NCBI RefSeq assembly: GCF_030272615.1
Contig: NC_081411.1
Coordinates: 832,244,160-832,308,159 of the forward strand
From: Cryptomeria japonica
Taxonomy: Eukaryota; Streptophyta; Pinopsida; Cupressales; Cupressaceae
Direction of reading: 5' to 3'
DNA length: 64,000 bases
The position numbers and the translations under genes are program-made. Numbering within the stretch: position 1 is the stretch's first letter; every line of letters starts with the position of its first letter. Below the pieces are notes generated by a model. The model worked only from the letters and a program-made list of their open reading frames with translations. It did not search any database and was not told the DNA's origin. Of this stretch, positions 1-12,689 are shown one piece after another.

Positions 1-972
1 GTTGCCCCTACCAAGCAACCTACCGAGGGTGAACAAGCCTCCCAAGCCATTGTACTGGTTCAACCGATGAAAGCCTCATCATCTAAAGAGAAGAAAATGA
101 AGAAGCATAGTTTCAAGCTAGATCTATCAAAGCCAATTGTGTTGCCAAATGTAGATATTTCAAAACTGAAAGGGCAAGCACTCATTGAATTTGGGGAACT
201 ATGCAAAGCCAAAGTAGAACAAGAGAGACAAATGGCTATATAGAAGAAAAATAGAGTACTTCAGAAGGTTAAAGCATTATTAACAAAAATGCTACCTGAA
301 GCTATCATGACAAAAGATGCAGCGATCCATATTCAACTGGATGAACTCCTCACTAAAATAGAAGCATCTGGAGTAGACGCATCTAAATACCTGAGCAAAT
401 TGAAGGACAAAGAGCTCACTACCAAAATGATTGAAGAGGTACAAAAAGCCATTGCTATCGGTAAAGTTAATCTAGCTGGACTCATTGCTGAGTTGTCCCC
501 TCAACTCAAACATATTCTTTATTTATTTCAAAAGCTCTGTACATTTTCTTTATTCATTAAAGATATCAAGAATAAAACCAAAGTTATTGAAAAAGAGATC
601 ACCGATCTCTGAAACAAATTGACCACTGAGCCCAATTCTATTCAGAATTTCTATACCAAGTTACAATCTCTCATGGCTCAATAGTTGGAACTTCAGAATG
701 AAGAGCACAGAATAAGAATGGATGTCATGACTCTTCAAACCTTATTCATTCCACACTTGTCCTCCGTCCAAGAGCAGATTAACCGAGCTACCTATTTATC
801 CACTCAACAAGAGGCCAACACTTTAAATGGTCTGATTTCACTGTTAGCTAATATTACAGCTCAGAATTCCCTAATAGATAGTGTCAAGAGTGCCCTTACC
901 AATGCTCTCACCGATGCTCAAACTAAGTACAAATCTATTTTTGATCAGTTGCCTCTACCAAATGGTAACTAG
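1..972 (+). pseudogene. Extra 3' ORF of a Copia-type element, coiled-coil-like, 5' end outside window
   Basis: One reading frame runs from base 1 to a TAG at 970-972, broken by in-frame stops at 241-243, 610-612 and 682-684. The product is rich in Lys, Glu, Gln, Leu and Ile, with long stretches that look helical or coiled-coil, for example the lysine/glutamate-rich block around 180-480. No RT, integrase, protease or zinc-knuckle motif is visible. It lies directly upstream of a polypurine-tract array and a 3' LTR, where Sirevirus-type Copia elements can carry an additional (sometimes called env-like) ORF. I see no signal peptide or membrane segment, so an envelope role is not supported. The family is not recognised. 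It could instead be a captured host coiled-coil gene. Confidence 0.55.
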
Positions 973-1289
973 TTTTGATGTTTGTCAAAAAGGGGGAGTA
1001 TAGTGTATACAAGAGGAAGTATGCTAAGCAGATTAGAGTATCCAGATGTACAGGTAATTTTGACAGGGGGAGTAGTGAACACCGAGCAATGAATACAGAA
1101 CAGTAAAGCTGCATGCAAAATCAGAGTTATGTACAGTATATTGATAAGGGGAGTATATCTGAGTATACTATTTATTGACAATTGTATATACTGTCAGTTT
1201 AGTCAAATTTTGTAAGTATATAGATTTTTGAGTTATGACTTTGAAAAGAGTTGTGTCAAACATACCAAACTAATGTCAAAAGGGGAGAT
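973..1289 (+). other. Polypurine-tract array upstream of 3' LTR
   Basis: Four purine runs follow the ORF stop: AAAAAGGGGGAG near 988, ACAGGGGGAG near 1062, AAGGGGAG near 1145, and AAAAGGGGAGA ending at the LTR start. The last is placed as the functional plus-strand primer. Repeated tracts of this kind are a known feature of Sirevirus Copia elements. Confidence 0.65.
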
Positions 1290-2485
1290 TGTTACTATTT
1301 ACTAAGTTGTCATTAGTTTTATGTCCAAAGTTATCCTATATACTCTAGTCGGTTAATACTAACCGAAATACTCAGTCGGTAAGCACTAAAGCAGTCGGTT
1401 ATAGAAGAAAGAAGTCACAGAGTTTAGTATACACCGAGCTGTCTACTGAGTAACGTTCTATGTCTACCGAGCAACAAAGAAGGTATACCGAGTTAATATG
1501 AACCGAGTAAAATGTGTTACTAGATTCATTGAACCTGGACACATATGTGGAAACGTGTTACAAGATCGAGGAATAGGGAATCATTATCACATAGGAAATT
1601 GTACCTTAAGATTTTGTATGATTTTGAGGACATCTATCCAATGAAATAATTTGTATGGTTATTCATTCGATGAATCATGTTTGTAAGATCGAAGCATGAA
1701 CAAATCACGGTCATAAGAGATCTATTTATACAACATGAAATGAGGATAAAAAAGAATGAAGCAAGACATGTGTGATAGATAAGCTGAAAGGCAAAATCAT
1801 GAGAAAGCACAATGTGTTGTGACTGTTACGATTGACAGAGATATTCAGAGGTCACTGAGAAAGATTTCAGAGAACAGTTAAGGAACAGAGTAAACATAAG
1901 GGTTTATCGAGTTGATTTATCAATTACCGAGGTATGCTATGAGCAAGGTAATTTCATATTGAGCACATAGAATCTGCTATAACATTTCAGATGTGAAGTT
2001 GCAGATATTTTGTAAAGATTTTGATTGTATTATTTTGAGTTGTAAGAGAAACCTTTAACAGGGTAAAAGACTCTAACAAAGTCTATAAATTGTAAAGCCT
2101 TTGACCAGGTACAACATTTGGTATAAGTGTTGTAAAATCCTTTAGCAAGGTAGATCTAAAGATCTTGATACTCTTAACAGGGTAAGCTATTAGAAATGGC
2201 TAAACATGTAGCTCTAACCGAGCAACCTTTATTATTGCAATAATGAAGTTGTGGGTGCCATCCCCACCGTAGTTTTTCTCTTTAACAAAGAGTTTTTGTG
2301 TAACCAAAATATATGCGTTATGGAGTGAAACATGTATGAATGTTATTTATATATTTTAGCTTTATATTATGTTTCAACAATATTTAGTTTATGCTTAACA
2401 GTAAAGTTTCTGTTGAAGAAAATTTTTGAAGTACTGATTCACCCCTCCCCTCTCAGTACATTAGCTTTCCATATTGGACCTAACA
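1290..2485 (+). repeat. 3' LTR of the plus-strand Copia-type element
   Basis: The LTR starts TGTTAC directly after the purine tract and ends CCTAACA (1,196 bp), with TG/CA ends and a TTCACCCCTCCCCTCTCAG-type segment near the 3' end that recurs in the other Copia-type LTRs here. The first third is dense in CCGAG/CGGT motifs. The element's 5' half lies outside the window, so the target duplication cannot be checked; the right flank is CGTAG. Confidence 0.7.
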
Positions 2486-3274
2486 CGTAGATATATACTT
2501 GTTTCCTACACCCAAAAAGAAGGGGGAAATTGTTGGGAATAGGCATTTGCCTTAGGTCAAACCCCGATTTTGGAATTAACCATGAAATAGAATTGAAAAT
2601 GTAAATGAAGTACTGCAATAAAATACCTTCCTTTTGAGGGAAAGGTTGAAAATCACTAAAACACTAATGACATACCTTTAATGAAGTTTTATTTGTCTCC
2701 ACAAAGGAATTAGAGTTTCATGTAGATTGTCTTCATAAAAGATAGAACATGAATGTCATAGCCAATGCTTGAATCTTGACTTCACTCATGCTCCAATGCT
2801 TGATAGAAGACTGATTGCTTGCTCACTCGAATTTGCTAGAGTGTAATTGCTTAATTAATCATTTAGGATTTAAAATGAGAGGGGTAGACCTCCTTTTATA
2901 TTTGCTTGTTAAAAATCAAATTAAATTTTTGACCTAAGTCGACATGGGATCTAATTTCCCACTGAAATTAGGTGATCATTAAGAGGGGCCAAATTAGAAC
3001 CAAATTAGGAGGCCCATGGCATATATGTCATGGTCTTGACTTAGGACCAAGGCATGATACATCTTGGTCCTGATTTGGGACCAGTGTATGGTACACCCTA
3101 GTCCTACAAATTAGAACTCCAATCAGGGGGTCAAGCTGAAAATGTGGTGAGAATGTGAGGTGAATCAGTGGTGTGAGTAGAATTAGTGCTTCAATTAGGC
3201 CTTGGAGGAAGGAATGCCAAAGTGAGGCCTAAGTGAGGACAAAATTGTAGGTGAGTACAATTTAGGATGCTACA
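2486..3274 (-). repeat. LTR-like copy 1 of a probable minus-strand gypsy relative
   Basis: About 400 bp from 2488 match 6162-6560 with scattered differences, sharing AAGAAGGGGGAAATTGT and the following GGGAATAGG segment. The right edge ends GCTACA and abuts a minus-strand purine tract, so read on minus it starts TGTAGC, as a 3' LTR should. An alternative is a plus-strand LTR starting TGTTGGG at 2531 after AGAAGGGGGAAAT. I cannot decide between the two from one window. Confidence 0.45.
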
Positions 3275-3290
3275 TTTAGCCCCCACTTTA
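3275..3290 (-). other. Minus-strand polypurine tract
   Basis: On minus this reads TAAAGTGGGGGCTAAA immediately before TGTAGC. It supports a minus-oriented element whose 3' LTR lies to the left. Confidence 0.5.
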
Positions 3291-4129
3291 GCGGGAGTAT
3301 GAGACTAAGCATACTCACGCTAAAGTACAAAGGTCTACATTGAAATCTTTCATCAAAGTATCAAAGAGACAATATACACTAAGCCCCCAGGGACTTTAGG
3401 ATCTTACTAATCCAATATAAAGATAAAAAGGACATCATAAGAAAGAGGAAAGAGAGAGAGAGAGCACGTGACTACTAGCCTAGTAAGGTTTTCTTACTAT
3501 GAGTCGTGAAAGAGAAAAATACCAAATTACAAAGCAAAAGGCTTAGTTTGCAAAGTAACTTGAGTATCGAAAAATGTCATGGTGCGTGCATAAAGTGTAA
3601 CATTGAGTGGAGTGTATGCCCCCATGTTAAAGCGATTACATACACCTTATCTGGAGCAATTGATTTAAGGTGGCATGAATCCAAAAAACAAGCATGTTAT
3701 TGCAATGAGATGCCCCCAAGAAAGGACAAATCAAAGGATAATGGTCACAAAATATTAAAAAACATAAGGGATCCATTGACTTTGGGATCAGTATGCTCTT
3801 ATGATAAATCATGTATATCCAAGATATTTGTATTAAATTGACCTCATCCCATAAAGGTAGTGAAACCACAAGCATAATGGAAGAATGGAACATGTGTCTT
3901 TTGAGTCAACATGGAAGAGACCAAAAGAGATCTCAACACTTTGCATCATCCCCAAGTAGACAACACAAGGTACAAGTAGAAGAATCGAGATACAAATAGA
4001 ATAATGTCACCAACATAGTAACAAGGGTCATCTAAAGAGAACCTTACATAACACAAAAATACATCATGGGGGAAACACATTATGAACAAGAAAGAGAGGA
4101 TCCACAACGCGAATGAAGCTAATAAAGCA
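3291..4129. other. Non-coding interior of the minus-strand gypsy remnant
   Basis: I see no supportable coding sequence. The stretch has several C-rich runs (for example near 3384, 3617 and 3711) that on minus look like extra polypurine tracts. Short open frames on both strands carry no recognisable motif. Confidence 0.4.
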
Positions 4130-5588
4130 AATCATTTGACTCCCAATCTTGTTAAACATTGTTTTAGGAAGGTGGAAAAGATATAAGAAAGAGCCAATTT
4201 GAGCATGGTAGATGAAGCTATTGCAAGTTCCAAATAAGGACCATGCTCTAATGATGAGTCACCTTGTTTGTCACTAGGAGCTAGGATTAATGCTTTTGAA
4301 AAATGTGAAGATAGATCATGTTTAACATCAAAAAGCTCATACTTATTTTCAAAATCATTAGAATCAACATTGTTAGTAAGAACAACATCCTTATCCATTT
4401 CATCATATAGATTAATAAAAATAGGATCTCTTGCACAAAAAGAGCATGAACCATCATTTTTATGAAGCATTTATAATCTTGGTGATTTAAGTTGGACTTC
4501 CTCCCTAGGGTTAGGTGAAGGCTGGACAAATGGGACCAAGTCAACACTTGGTGTCTTCGGGGAGGAAATGGTTTGGGAAGTAAGTTCACGAGTCTTAGTA
4601 TGATGTTTTCATCGGTGTTCTCTCACACAACAATTTCTTTTAGTTTTAGCCGATGGTTGTGAAGGTTGAGGATCAATGGAAATATGCTTCTTTTATTCCA
4701 TTAAACGAGGAGGAACGAGAGAAGGTCTACTAGGTTGAGAAATAGGAGATGCAAAACACTTTCCTTTATAAGACATAGGAGGTAGGATTGCAACATATAT
4801 GGGAGGAATAGAAGGTGTGTGAAGGATACCAAGTCCATCATGAGGAGGAGGAATAGGTCTAGGGTTTCTAGGCTTACTCAAAGATAAGATCATATCATTT
4901 TTCCACTTTTGATGAAATATAAAAGAGAATCACTTCAAGGCTTAAGAGGCTCAAGTTGTTTAGGCCAAAAGTAATCAAGGGTGAAATTTCCACACCTTGT
5001 CATGGGTTGATACATGCTATGATTAATTGTTATGATAGTACCATTATGAGGGAATTTTAAACATTTATGAATAGTACAAGAGACCGTTTTCATGGAAGAG
5101 AGCCAAGGACGTCCCAACTTCACACAAAATTGATCCAATGAAGGAATGATAGAAAAATTCAACTCTAAGCACTTAGTATCGACCTCAATAAGAAGAGTAA
5201 TAGAACCAGTAGTAGGGCAAGAGAAACCATCATATACCTTGACCATAACATGAAATTTATCATATGTTAGTTGATGCAATTGTAAAGTGTAAAGATATTC
5301 TCCAATTATCACATTCACCATACACATTGGATCAACGAGCACTCCTCATGAGAGTTTGTCTTTGATCTTTGCAGTGATATACAATGGGCCATCAACTACA
5401 ACAATAGTCTCACTAGGATCAAAGGTAATGCATAGATCCTTAGGAGGTGTACATTTGTCAACAAGATTCATAATATTATTAGACTCAATACCAAGGTCAT
5501 TGGGAGAAAAGGCAAGAGACTCAGACTCAACAACATTAGTAGAGTGGGAGGGCAAAGGATTGGTGAAGATTTGGAGAATTTGGTGAAA
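4130..5588 (-). pseudogene. Gypsy gag/protease fragment, decayed
   Basis: The best part is 4935-5555. One frame with a TGA at 5346-5348 encodes a retropepsin-like segment: an LVDP active-site-like tetrad, then LGRPW, then KCLKFPHNG. These align in order with the protease of the young Tat element further right (LIDGEAG, LGRPW, QCIKFPHNG). Downstream on minus (4693-4893) is a proline-rich linker, and 4132-4589 has acidic open frames broken by shifts. RT and integrase are absent, so this is a truncated or non-autonomous relative of Tat-type gypsy elements. Confidence 0.6.
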
Positions 5589-6161
5589 TTAGTTTGTGTA
5601 AAATTAACCTCTAAATTTATGTAATTCACTTAAAAATAAAACTTATGAGTGTAAATTTGAATTTGAAAATGCATAAACAATCAAATCTGAGAACACAAAT
5701 AAAAAATGAAGGTGCAAGAAGTCAGGTTCACCAAAATGTGATGGTGGAAAAATTAAGGTTAGGATTAAATTAAAATAATAAAACCACTAAATGACCTAAT
5801 TCACCATTATATTGAGGAGGAGAGGAATCTAATAGATCTAGTCTTGATAGATCTAGATTTTGATCAGATTATAGGCCTCCTTTATGGGGCTCTATCCCCC
5901 TTTAATTGAATTGATTGGATTTGTTGAAGATTAGGGAAAGATAGTGAATTATTAAAACAATCTGATAGAAATAGTGAGCTACAAATGTCGTACGGAGACA
6001 CCAACCTGGATATGAGTAGAAGAAGATAATTAAGATTTGTTCCTTGAAGTTTGGTCTAATTTTTTTGGACCAGGTAGTATCAATTCTCCATGGTCCTTTG
6101 AATTTCTCACAATTGAAAGTTAAACCTATTCATCTTTGTGAATCCTATCGATCCTCCTAAA
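5589..6161. other. Non-coding stretch between gag/protease remnant and LTR copy 2
   Basis: AT-rich sequence with no supportable ORF. On minus it would be the 5' leader of the gag/protease remnant. I see no convincing tRNA primer-binding site at its right edge. Confidence 0.35.
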
Positions 6162-6560
6162 TGTAGTTTCATACCTATTTGTTGCACACATAAAGAAGGG
6201 GGAAATTGTGGGAATAGGAATTTGCCTTAGGTCAAACCTTGGTTTTGGAATTAACTTTGAAATTCAATTCAACATGTAAATGAAGTAGTGCAATAAAATA
6301 CCTTCATTTTGAGGGAAAGGCTGAAAATGACTAAAACACTAATGATATACCTTTAATGAAGTTTTGTTTGTCTCCACAAAGGAATTGGGGTTTCATATAC
6401 ATTGTGTTCATAAAACATTTAACATGAATGTCATCTCCAATTCTTGAATCTTGACTTCACTTCTTCTGCAATTCTTGATATAAGACTGATTGCTTGCTCA
6501 CTTGAATTTGCTAAAGTGCAATTGATTAATAGATTGCTCAGGGTTTAAAATGAGACAAGA
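6162..6560 (-). repeat. LTR-like copy 2, truncated
   Basis: Matches 2488-2885 in direct orientation. Similarity stops at about 6556-6562, exactly where Tat pol homology begins, so this copy is shorter than copy 1 and its right part is missing or was never there. The left edge carries TGTAG at 6162. Confidence 0.5.
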
Positions 6561-6563
6561 GAA

Positions 6564-9500
6564 GTCAATTTGAGTACTGCAAAAAATCCCTGAATCACTT
6601 ATGTGTTAGCTTCTCTATTTGATAAAGAGTTCCAAGTTTTCTTCCAAATTCTCCACAAGTGGCTCATCAACTTCACAAGGTCTTATGTAGACATGTCTAG
6701 GCTTGATCTAAGCTTGTAGTGCATCACTTGGTCATTGATCTAAATATCAAACTTGTTAAACAAAAGCTATGAAAGATGCATCCTCGTATTGCATTATTGG
6801 TCAAAGTTGAGTTGGAAAAATTATTAGAAGTCAAGTTCATTCAACCAATTGATTACTTAGACTGGATCTCCAACATGGTAACTATTTCCAAACCAAATGG
6901 GGCCATCCGAGTCTATACAAATTTTAGAGATATCAACAAAGGTTGTCCCAAAGATGATTTTCCACTTCCCAACATTGATATTCTTATTGATTTGATAGCG
7001 GGACATGAAATGCGTTCTGTTATGGATAGTTTTTAAGGGTACAATCAAATTAAAAATGTAGAGGATGATCAATATAAAATGACATTCACCACTCCATGGG
7101 GCACTTTTTGTTATCAATTCATGCCCTTTGGTCTCAAGAATGCAAGTGTCACATACCAACACACCATAATAATAATATTCAATGATCTCATGCATAAGAT
7201 ATTGGAGGATTATGTAGACAACATACTAGGAAAATCCAAAACTAGAGAAGAACATCCAGTTATCCTTGAACAAATCTTTGAACGTCTATCTAAGTAAAAG
7301 TTATGCCTCAATCCCAAAATGTGTGTGTTTTGAGTCACATCAAGAAAACTCCTAGGCTTCATAGTTTCCAAGCATGGTATATAAGTTGATCCTAAGAAAG
7401 TCAAAGTGATAGTAGAAATGCCTCCTCCCAAAACATTGAAGAATTTGTGTAGTCTCCAAGGAAAGGTAAAATCTATCAAATGCTTTATTGCTCAACTTGC
7501 AGATAAAATGTTAGTCATTCATACATCTTCTTAGAAATGGTACAGAGTTTAAATGGAATGCTCAATGTCACCAAGCATTTGACAAAATAAAAGAATATCT
7601 AGCCCATTCCCCAGTGTAAATACCACCAATTCTAGGATGACCATTTCTTATGTATATCTTAGTTACTCCAATTACAGTGGGAGTACTCATTGCCCAACAT
7701 GATGATCAGGGAAAAGAACATGCCATTTACTACATTATCCTAACCCTGGTAGGATATGAGCTCAATTACTTTCCTATGAAAAAGCATGTCTAGCAGTTGT
7801 CTTTTGTTCATAGAAACTCTGACATTACATGCTAAGTCATATTGTTAAGCTCATCTATAAGATTGATCCTTTAAAGTATCTGTTATCAAAGATAACCCTT
7901 ACTGGTCATATGGCTAAATGGGTCATGCTACTCAGTGAATTTGATAATAAATATGTGAACAAAAAATCCATCAAAGGATAGGTTATTGCAGATCAACTAG
8001 CAAAAACACTCCTCATGGATACTCATCCATTAATTGCAAAATTTCAAGATGAATATATCTATGCAATCACAACAAAATCTCCTTGGAAACTTTATTTTGA
8101 TGGTTCACATACATAGAATGGATCAGGGGCAGTGTTCCTATTTGTGACTCCACAAGGGGATCTCATTCCCAAATCGTTCAAGCTGTCTTTTCCATGTATC
8201 AATAATATTGTTGAATATGAAGGTGTTGTCACTGGTCTCTGAATAGCTATTCAATGGAATATTGTGAATATTCTTGTTTACAGGGATTCACAATTGGTTG
8301 TCAAGTAGGTGAATGATGAGTACCAAACTAAGGATGACAAACTCTTACCCCACAATAGAATGGTTGTTGATCTTAAGAAGAACTTCCAAAACATTATCCT
8401 TGATCAGATCCCCAGGGCACAAAATAAGGCAGTTAATACAATGGACACTATTGGTTCATAGCTTGCAATTGAGTTTGATAGTCCTAAATATAAGCTTCCG
8501 ATCGAACAACTTCTGTAGCCATATTTTGAAACATCAAATAGAGATATGGTGTGCCACATTGTTAACCCTCAATCACCCTGGTAACATGATATTTATGCCT
8601 ACCTTAAAAATGGTACCCTTCCACCCAACATATCCCAAAATGAACGTTAAAACCTCATCCATCGTTGTGCCCAATTTACACTTATGGGAGATAATCTATA
8701 TTATCTTGGCTATCATAACATCCTTGCTAGATGTCTATATTCTAACGAAGCTAATCTTATGATGAAAGAAGTACATGGTGGAACTTGTGGTGCTCATATA
8801 AGTGGAGATGTTCTAGAAAAACAACTCTTAAGAGTGGGATACTATTGGCCCATAATCAAGCAAGACTGTTGTGAATTTGTCAAGAGGTTTTTTCCCTGTC
8901 AACAACATTAAGACCTGATTCATGTTCCAACACAAGATTTGTAGTCTATCACAACATCTTGGCCTCAATCTTGTTGGTAATATTCATCCCCCTTTCTTAG
9001 ATGAACACAAGTTTATCATTGCAGCTACTAAGTATTTTACCAAGTAGGTTGAATTTGTTCCCCTTACTCTTACCATTGGTGTCCAAGTGTCTAGATTTAT
9101 CCTATATCATGTCCTTTGCTACTATGGATTTTCCTCTGCCATTATTACAAATAATGGAACCCCTTTTAAGAATTAACACATGTGTGATCTCTGTTTCACA
9201 TTTCATATCCAACACCGTTGGTCCACCCTATATTATCCATAAGGTAATGGCTAGCCTAAGGCAACCAACAAAACCTTGTTACGTATCCTAAAAAAGGTTG
9301 TCAATGCAACTAGTCATGATTGACATCTCCATCTCAATCCCATCCTTTGGGCATATTGAACCAGTATCCGAATGCCCACTGGAGCCACCCCATACTCCCT
9401 TGTCTATGGTGTAGAAGTAGTCTTACCAATTGAGGTTGACTTGCCATCGTTGCACATATCCTTGAAAGATTTTATTTCTGACAAAGATTATAGGGTGGCA

Positions 9501-9830
9501 AGGCTAGCTCAGCTATATCTCCTTGATGAACAAAGCCAAAAAGCATATGATCATTTACATGTATATCAAACTAGGCTTTAAAAGTAGTATTAAAAAAAAG
9601 TGCATCCTCGTGAATTCAAGGTTGGTGATCTAGTGCTTCAAGAAAATCCACAAAATCAATAGGACAAAGATAAGAGAGGAAAAGTTGAAGTTAATTGGTT
9701 GGGCCCATATGTAGTCACAACAAAATATTGCTAAGGGGCCTATGATCTATCCACTCCAAAATGGGAGCCTCTCAATGATCCCCTAAATATATTGCATTTG
9801 TAAAAATTCTATGCCTAATCTGTGGTAGTG
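6564..9830 (+). pseudogene. pol of old Tat-lineage gypsy 'Tat A' (RT, two RNase H domains, integrase)
   Basis: Shares domain order and many residues with the young Tat pol at 36300-39488. Visible parts: an INFTRSYVDM segment at 6668, RT from 6776 with the catalytic box changed to YVDN at about 7212, and a second, archaeal-type RNase H near 8085-8460 (YFDGS present). The integrase HHCC region is at 8684-8911, a decayed core at 8940-9300, and the C-terminal GPY-like region ends near 9815. It is broken by many stops and frameshifts. Gag and protease are missing: the 5' side is cut at the LTR-like repeat. Dual RNase H marks the Tat lineage. Dead element. Confidence 0.85.
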
Positions 9831-11409
9831 TACCATTCTAAAACCAAAAAAATCCATTTAAATAAAATAAAAAATCCTCAAAAAATGAAAAAAAAAGAAA
9901 AAACAACAATAAAGAAAATAGTAAAGAAAAAGAAATTTTCCTATGATGAAAACTACTTCTGGTGGTGCCTTGGGCATGCATACATGGTGAAAACCTAGAA
10001 ATGGGTGTTGTATATAAGGGTAATTATATTATCCTTTAGCTCCTCCTATTCACTTCATCATGACAGAGTACCTTTCATTAATTGCCTCCATTAGCATCCC
10101 TTCTACCGTTACTTGCCTCTATCCTTCGTTATTGGGATTTCCTCCATGATTTTCATTCATCCACTTCACCTTGCATTTTTCCTCTTGAGTTTGTATGCAG
10201 TGATGTCTTGTTCATAGTGGCTTGTGTACAATGTTCACTTTGGACCTTTGTACACAATCTTGGTCGTGGCCTATATAGGTTTTTTGAGTTAGTTATGTAT
10301 AGGTGTGCCTTGTATATAGGCTTGTCCTCTATACATATGCACATCGGTTGTGTTGTCAAGATCATATCCTATTCGCTGGTTCTTCAATAATTATCCTTAA
10401 GCATCTTTGTTTTGTATTCTCTTAGTCGCCACAATGATTAATATCATGGCGTGTTAGGAATAACAAACTAGGGTTTCGATCTTGATATTTTTTTTTGTCT
10501 AGTGTGTTTTTGATGTGTCCTTGGTTGTACCCTCATGAGGTCTCACTTATCTCATGTTACATTGAGGCATGTCTCTTTGCTTGTGGTTTTTATAGCATCG
10601 TTTCCTACATAGTTCTTTGTAACTTCATGTGGTGCTAGGATAACCTTTTGTGAATGTTTATTTGAGTTAATGCCATGCATTGGTTGTGAAATTCACCTTG
10701 GTTATTTATACCCCGGTGCATCACATACAATATTAAAGCAAATAAGTGCTCGCTATGATGGTAATTTGTGCCAAATATGCTCACGCTCTGTGATTATTTC
10801 ATCTGTATTTTTCCATTTGCATTACATTTTCCTGGTTCTTTTCCTTCATTAGCTTCATCTAGGAATGTGCACATGTCCTTTGATTTTCTTTCCACCATGA
10901 TATCCTAGCCGAATATCCTTGGAGCATTCTACATTTATCATCATGTTAGGCTTGTATTCGTTAAACGTACATCTCATCATATCTCACATGCATCACATCC
11001 TGCATCATAGATAGTTTAGCACATAATCCATATATATTCATGTATGTGATAACATATTTCACATCCATATGTTAGTCCATAATGCATATTTTCTTATCAC
11101 ATAGTCATATTATGAATCACATAATCTAGTATAAATGTCATGCATATACATATTTCATCTTGCATAGTAATAGTAATTGTCTATGTATATATCTCATTCC
11201 TAGGTAACATATGTCCATTAATAATCACCATGCATACATCCACATCATATCATATAAGCATACATCACATAGATCATCATATTAATACATCGCATCTTAC
11301 ATCACAAATCCATCAGTAAATGTAATCCATCTCATAACATGATCACATCATATAGCATAAGTCTCATACATACATATTGCATCCTGCATCACAAACATGT
11401 TAGTACATC
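9831..11409. other. 3' non-coding region of Tat A
   Basis: No supportable ORF. The first part (9940-10010) retains a GTGAAAACC...GGTGGTGCC segment also found after the young Tat pol (about 39640-39700). From about 10960 it becomes a run of CATCACAT/ACATATC-like words, like 40740-41040 in the young element, between the convergent pol and antisense genes. Confidence 0.5.
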
Positions 11410-12632
11410 TGTTAGCAATTTGGAGGAATTGATTATGTGTTGCATTGATGTTTTGTCATTGATGTCAACACTAGCTGCTTTGGTTGTTTACCGGTATCCG
11501 ATTGGTCCCGGTAGGATGATTGGTTTCTAGTTGGTAAGATCATGTTGATCCGGTATACTCCGGTATGCTTTGGCTTATGGAATTGGCTTATATCTGCTAT
11601 TCATGCTATTCAGATATATGTTCAGTTAGTTGGTATTGATTTGGTGATCAAATGCTATCTTATATGTTGGTAAGCCTGTTTTATTGATTCGGTGAGGGTT
11701 TCACCGACAAAGCTTTGTTGAAGATCTTTTGATATTATACATAAGTGGGTTGGTGTGGCTTCTAGTAGGGATTCAGGATGCTAATGGTGATTGTGTTCGA
11801 GCCTTGACTGATTAGGATCATTTCTTTAGTGTGTGTGAACCTAAATTGGGTCCGGTGCTATCTAGGTTATGGACTGACTTAATGTAACGTGTTGTTGGAA
11901 CTTCTCGATGTGTTTTCGGGATGACTTATGGGTTGGATGATATTTGTTTGGCCTCAGGCCAACATGTTTTATAATTATGTAATAGGTTTTATTGTCTGGG
12001 TGGCTGACCTAATTGTTTTAGGTCTAGGGTTTGTCTATATATGTGTATGATCTCATTGTACATCAAGGTATGCAAGTGAATAATGTAATAATCATTCATG
12101 CAGAGGATTTGGTTGATCATAGGTGATCGAGTTGGGTTTATGAAAGAGGTTTAAGACTTCTGGTATTGAGCTTAACCAAAACTGTACTCAGGCATAGGAG
12201 ATGCTATTATTGCAGTTCATTCTTCCTTCCGGATTGTAGTCTAGATTTCTTATGTATTCAGTGAGACTGCTTTTGTAATGAGCAGTGTGCTTTAGGCTGT
12301 TGGCTTTCCTGTAAGTGCAGGCCTCCTCAATTTGTAATCACATACTTACTACAGAAGTATTATCTGACTATGGGTAGGCTTCCCACCATGGTTTTTCCCT
12401 TTACTGGGTTTTCCACGTACAAATCTTGGTGTCATATGGATAGTAACTATTCTCTAATTGTTGGTTGTGCTTAATTGGTATATCTGTTATTTTGGTAATT
12501 GGTTATTATATTCCGGTATTGATCTTATGTGTTTTGATAATAAAGTTTTAAATTCTTAAGGTTCTAGTAATCTGGTGACAACTGATTTATCCCCCCTCTC
12601 AGTTGTCCTCCAATTATTTGAATTGTCTAACA
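11410..12632 (+). repeat. 5' LTR of the plus Copia (1,223 bp)
   Basis: Starts TGTTAGCAATTTGG and ends GTCTAACA before the primer-binding site. It contains about 302 bp (11456-11757) missing from the 3' LTR; the rest aligns closely. A CCCCCCTCTCAGTTGTCC block lies near the end. Confidence 0.9.
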
Positions 12633-12650
12633 ATTGGTATCAGATCTCTG
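12633..12650 (+). other. Primer-binding site (initiator Met tRNA type)
   Basis: ATTGGTATCAGATC directly follows the 5' LTR. TGGTATCAGAGC is the usual initiator-Met tRNA complement used by plant Copia elements; here one base differs. Confidence 0.85.
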
Positions 12651-12689
12651 GTCCTCTCTGCATTAGCTTAACCGCTTGAGGAATATCCT

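Noticed and set aside
3506-3999. Short open frames in the minus gypsy remnant
   Set aside because: They overlap on both strands and lack motifs.
4935-5342. Loss of a canonical protease triad as a novelty
   Set aside because: LVDP-type and LIDG-type active sites are common variants in plant gypsy proteases, and this copy is decayed.
10082-10390. 102-codon plus ORF after Tat A pol
   Set aside because: Hydrophobic and Cys-rich with no motif. It sits in decayed 3' non-coding sequence with no counterpart in the young element, so it is probably chance.
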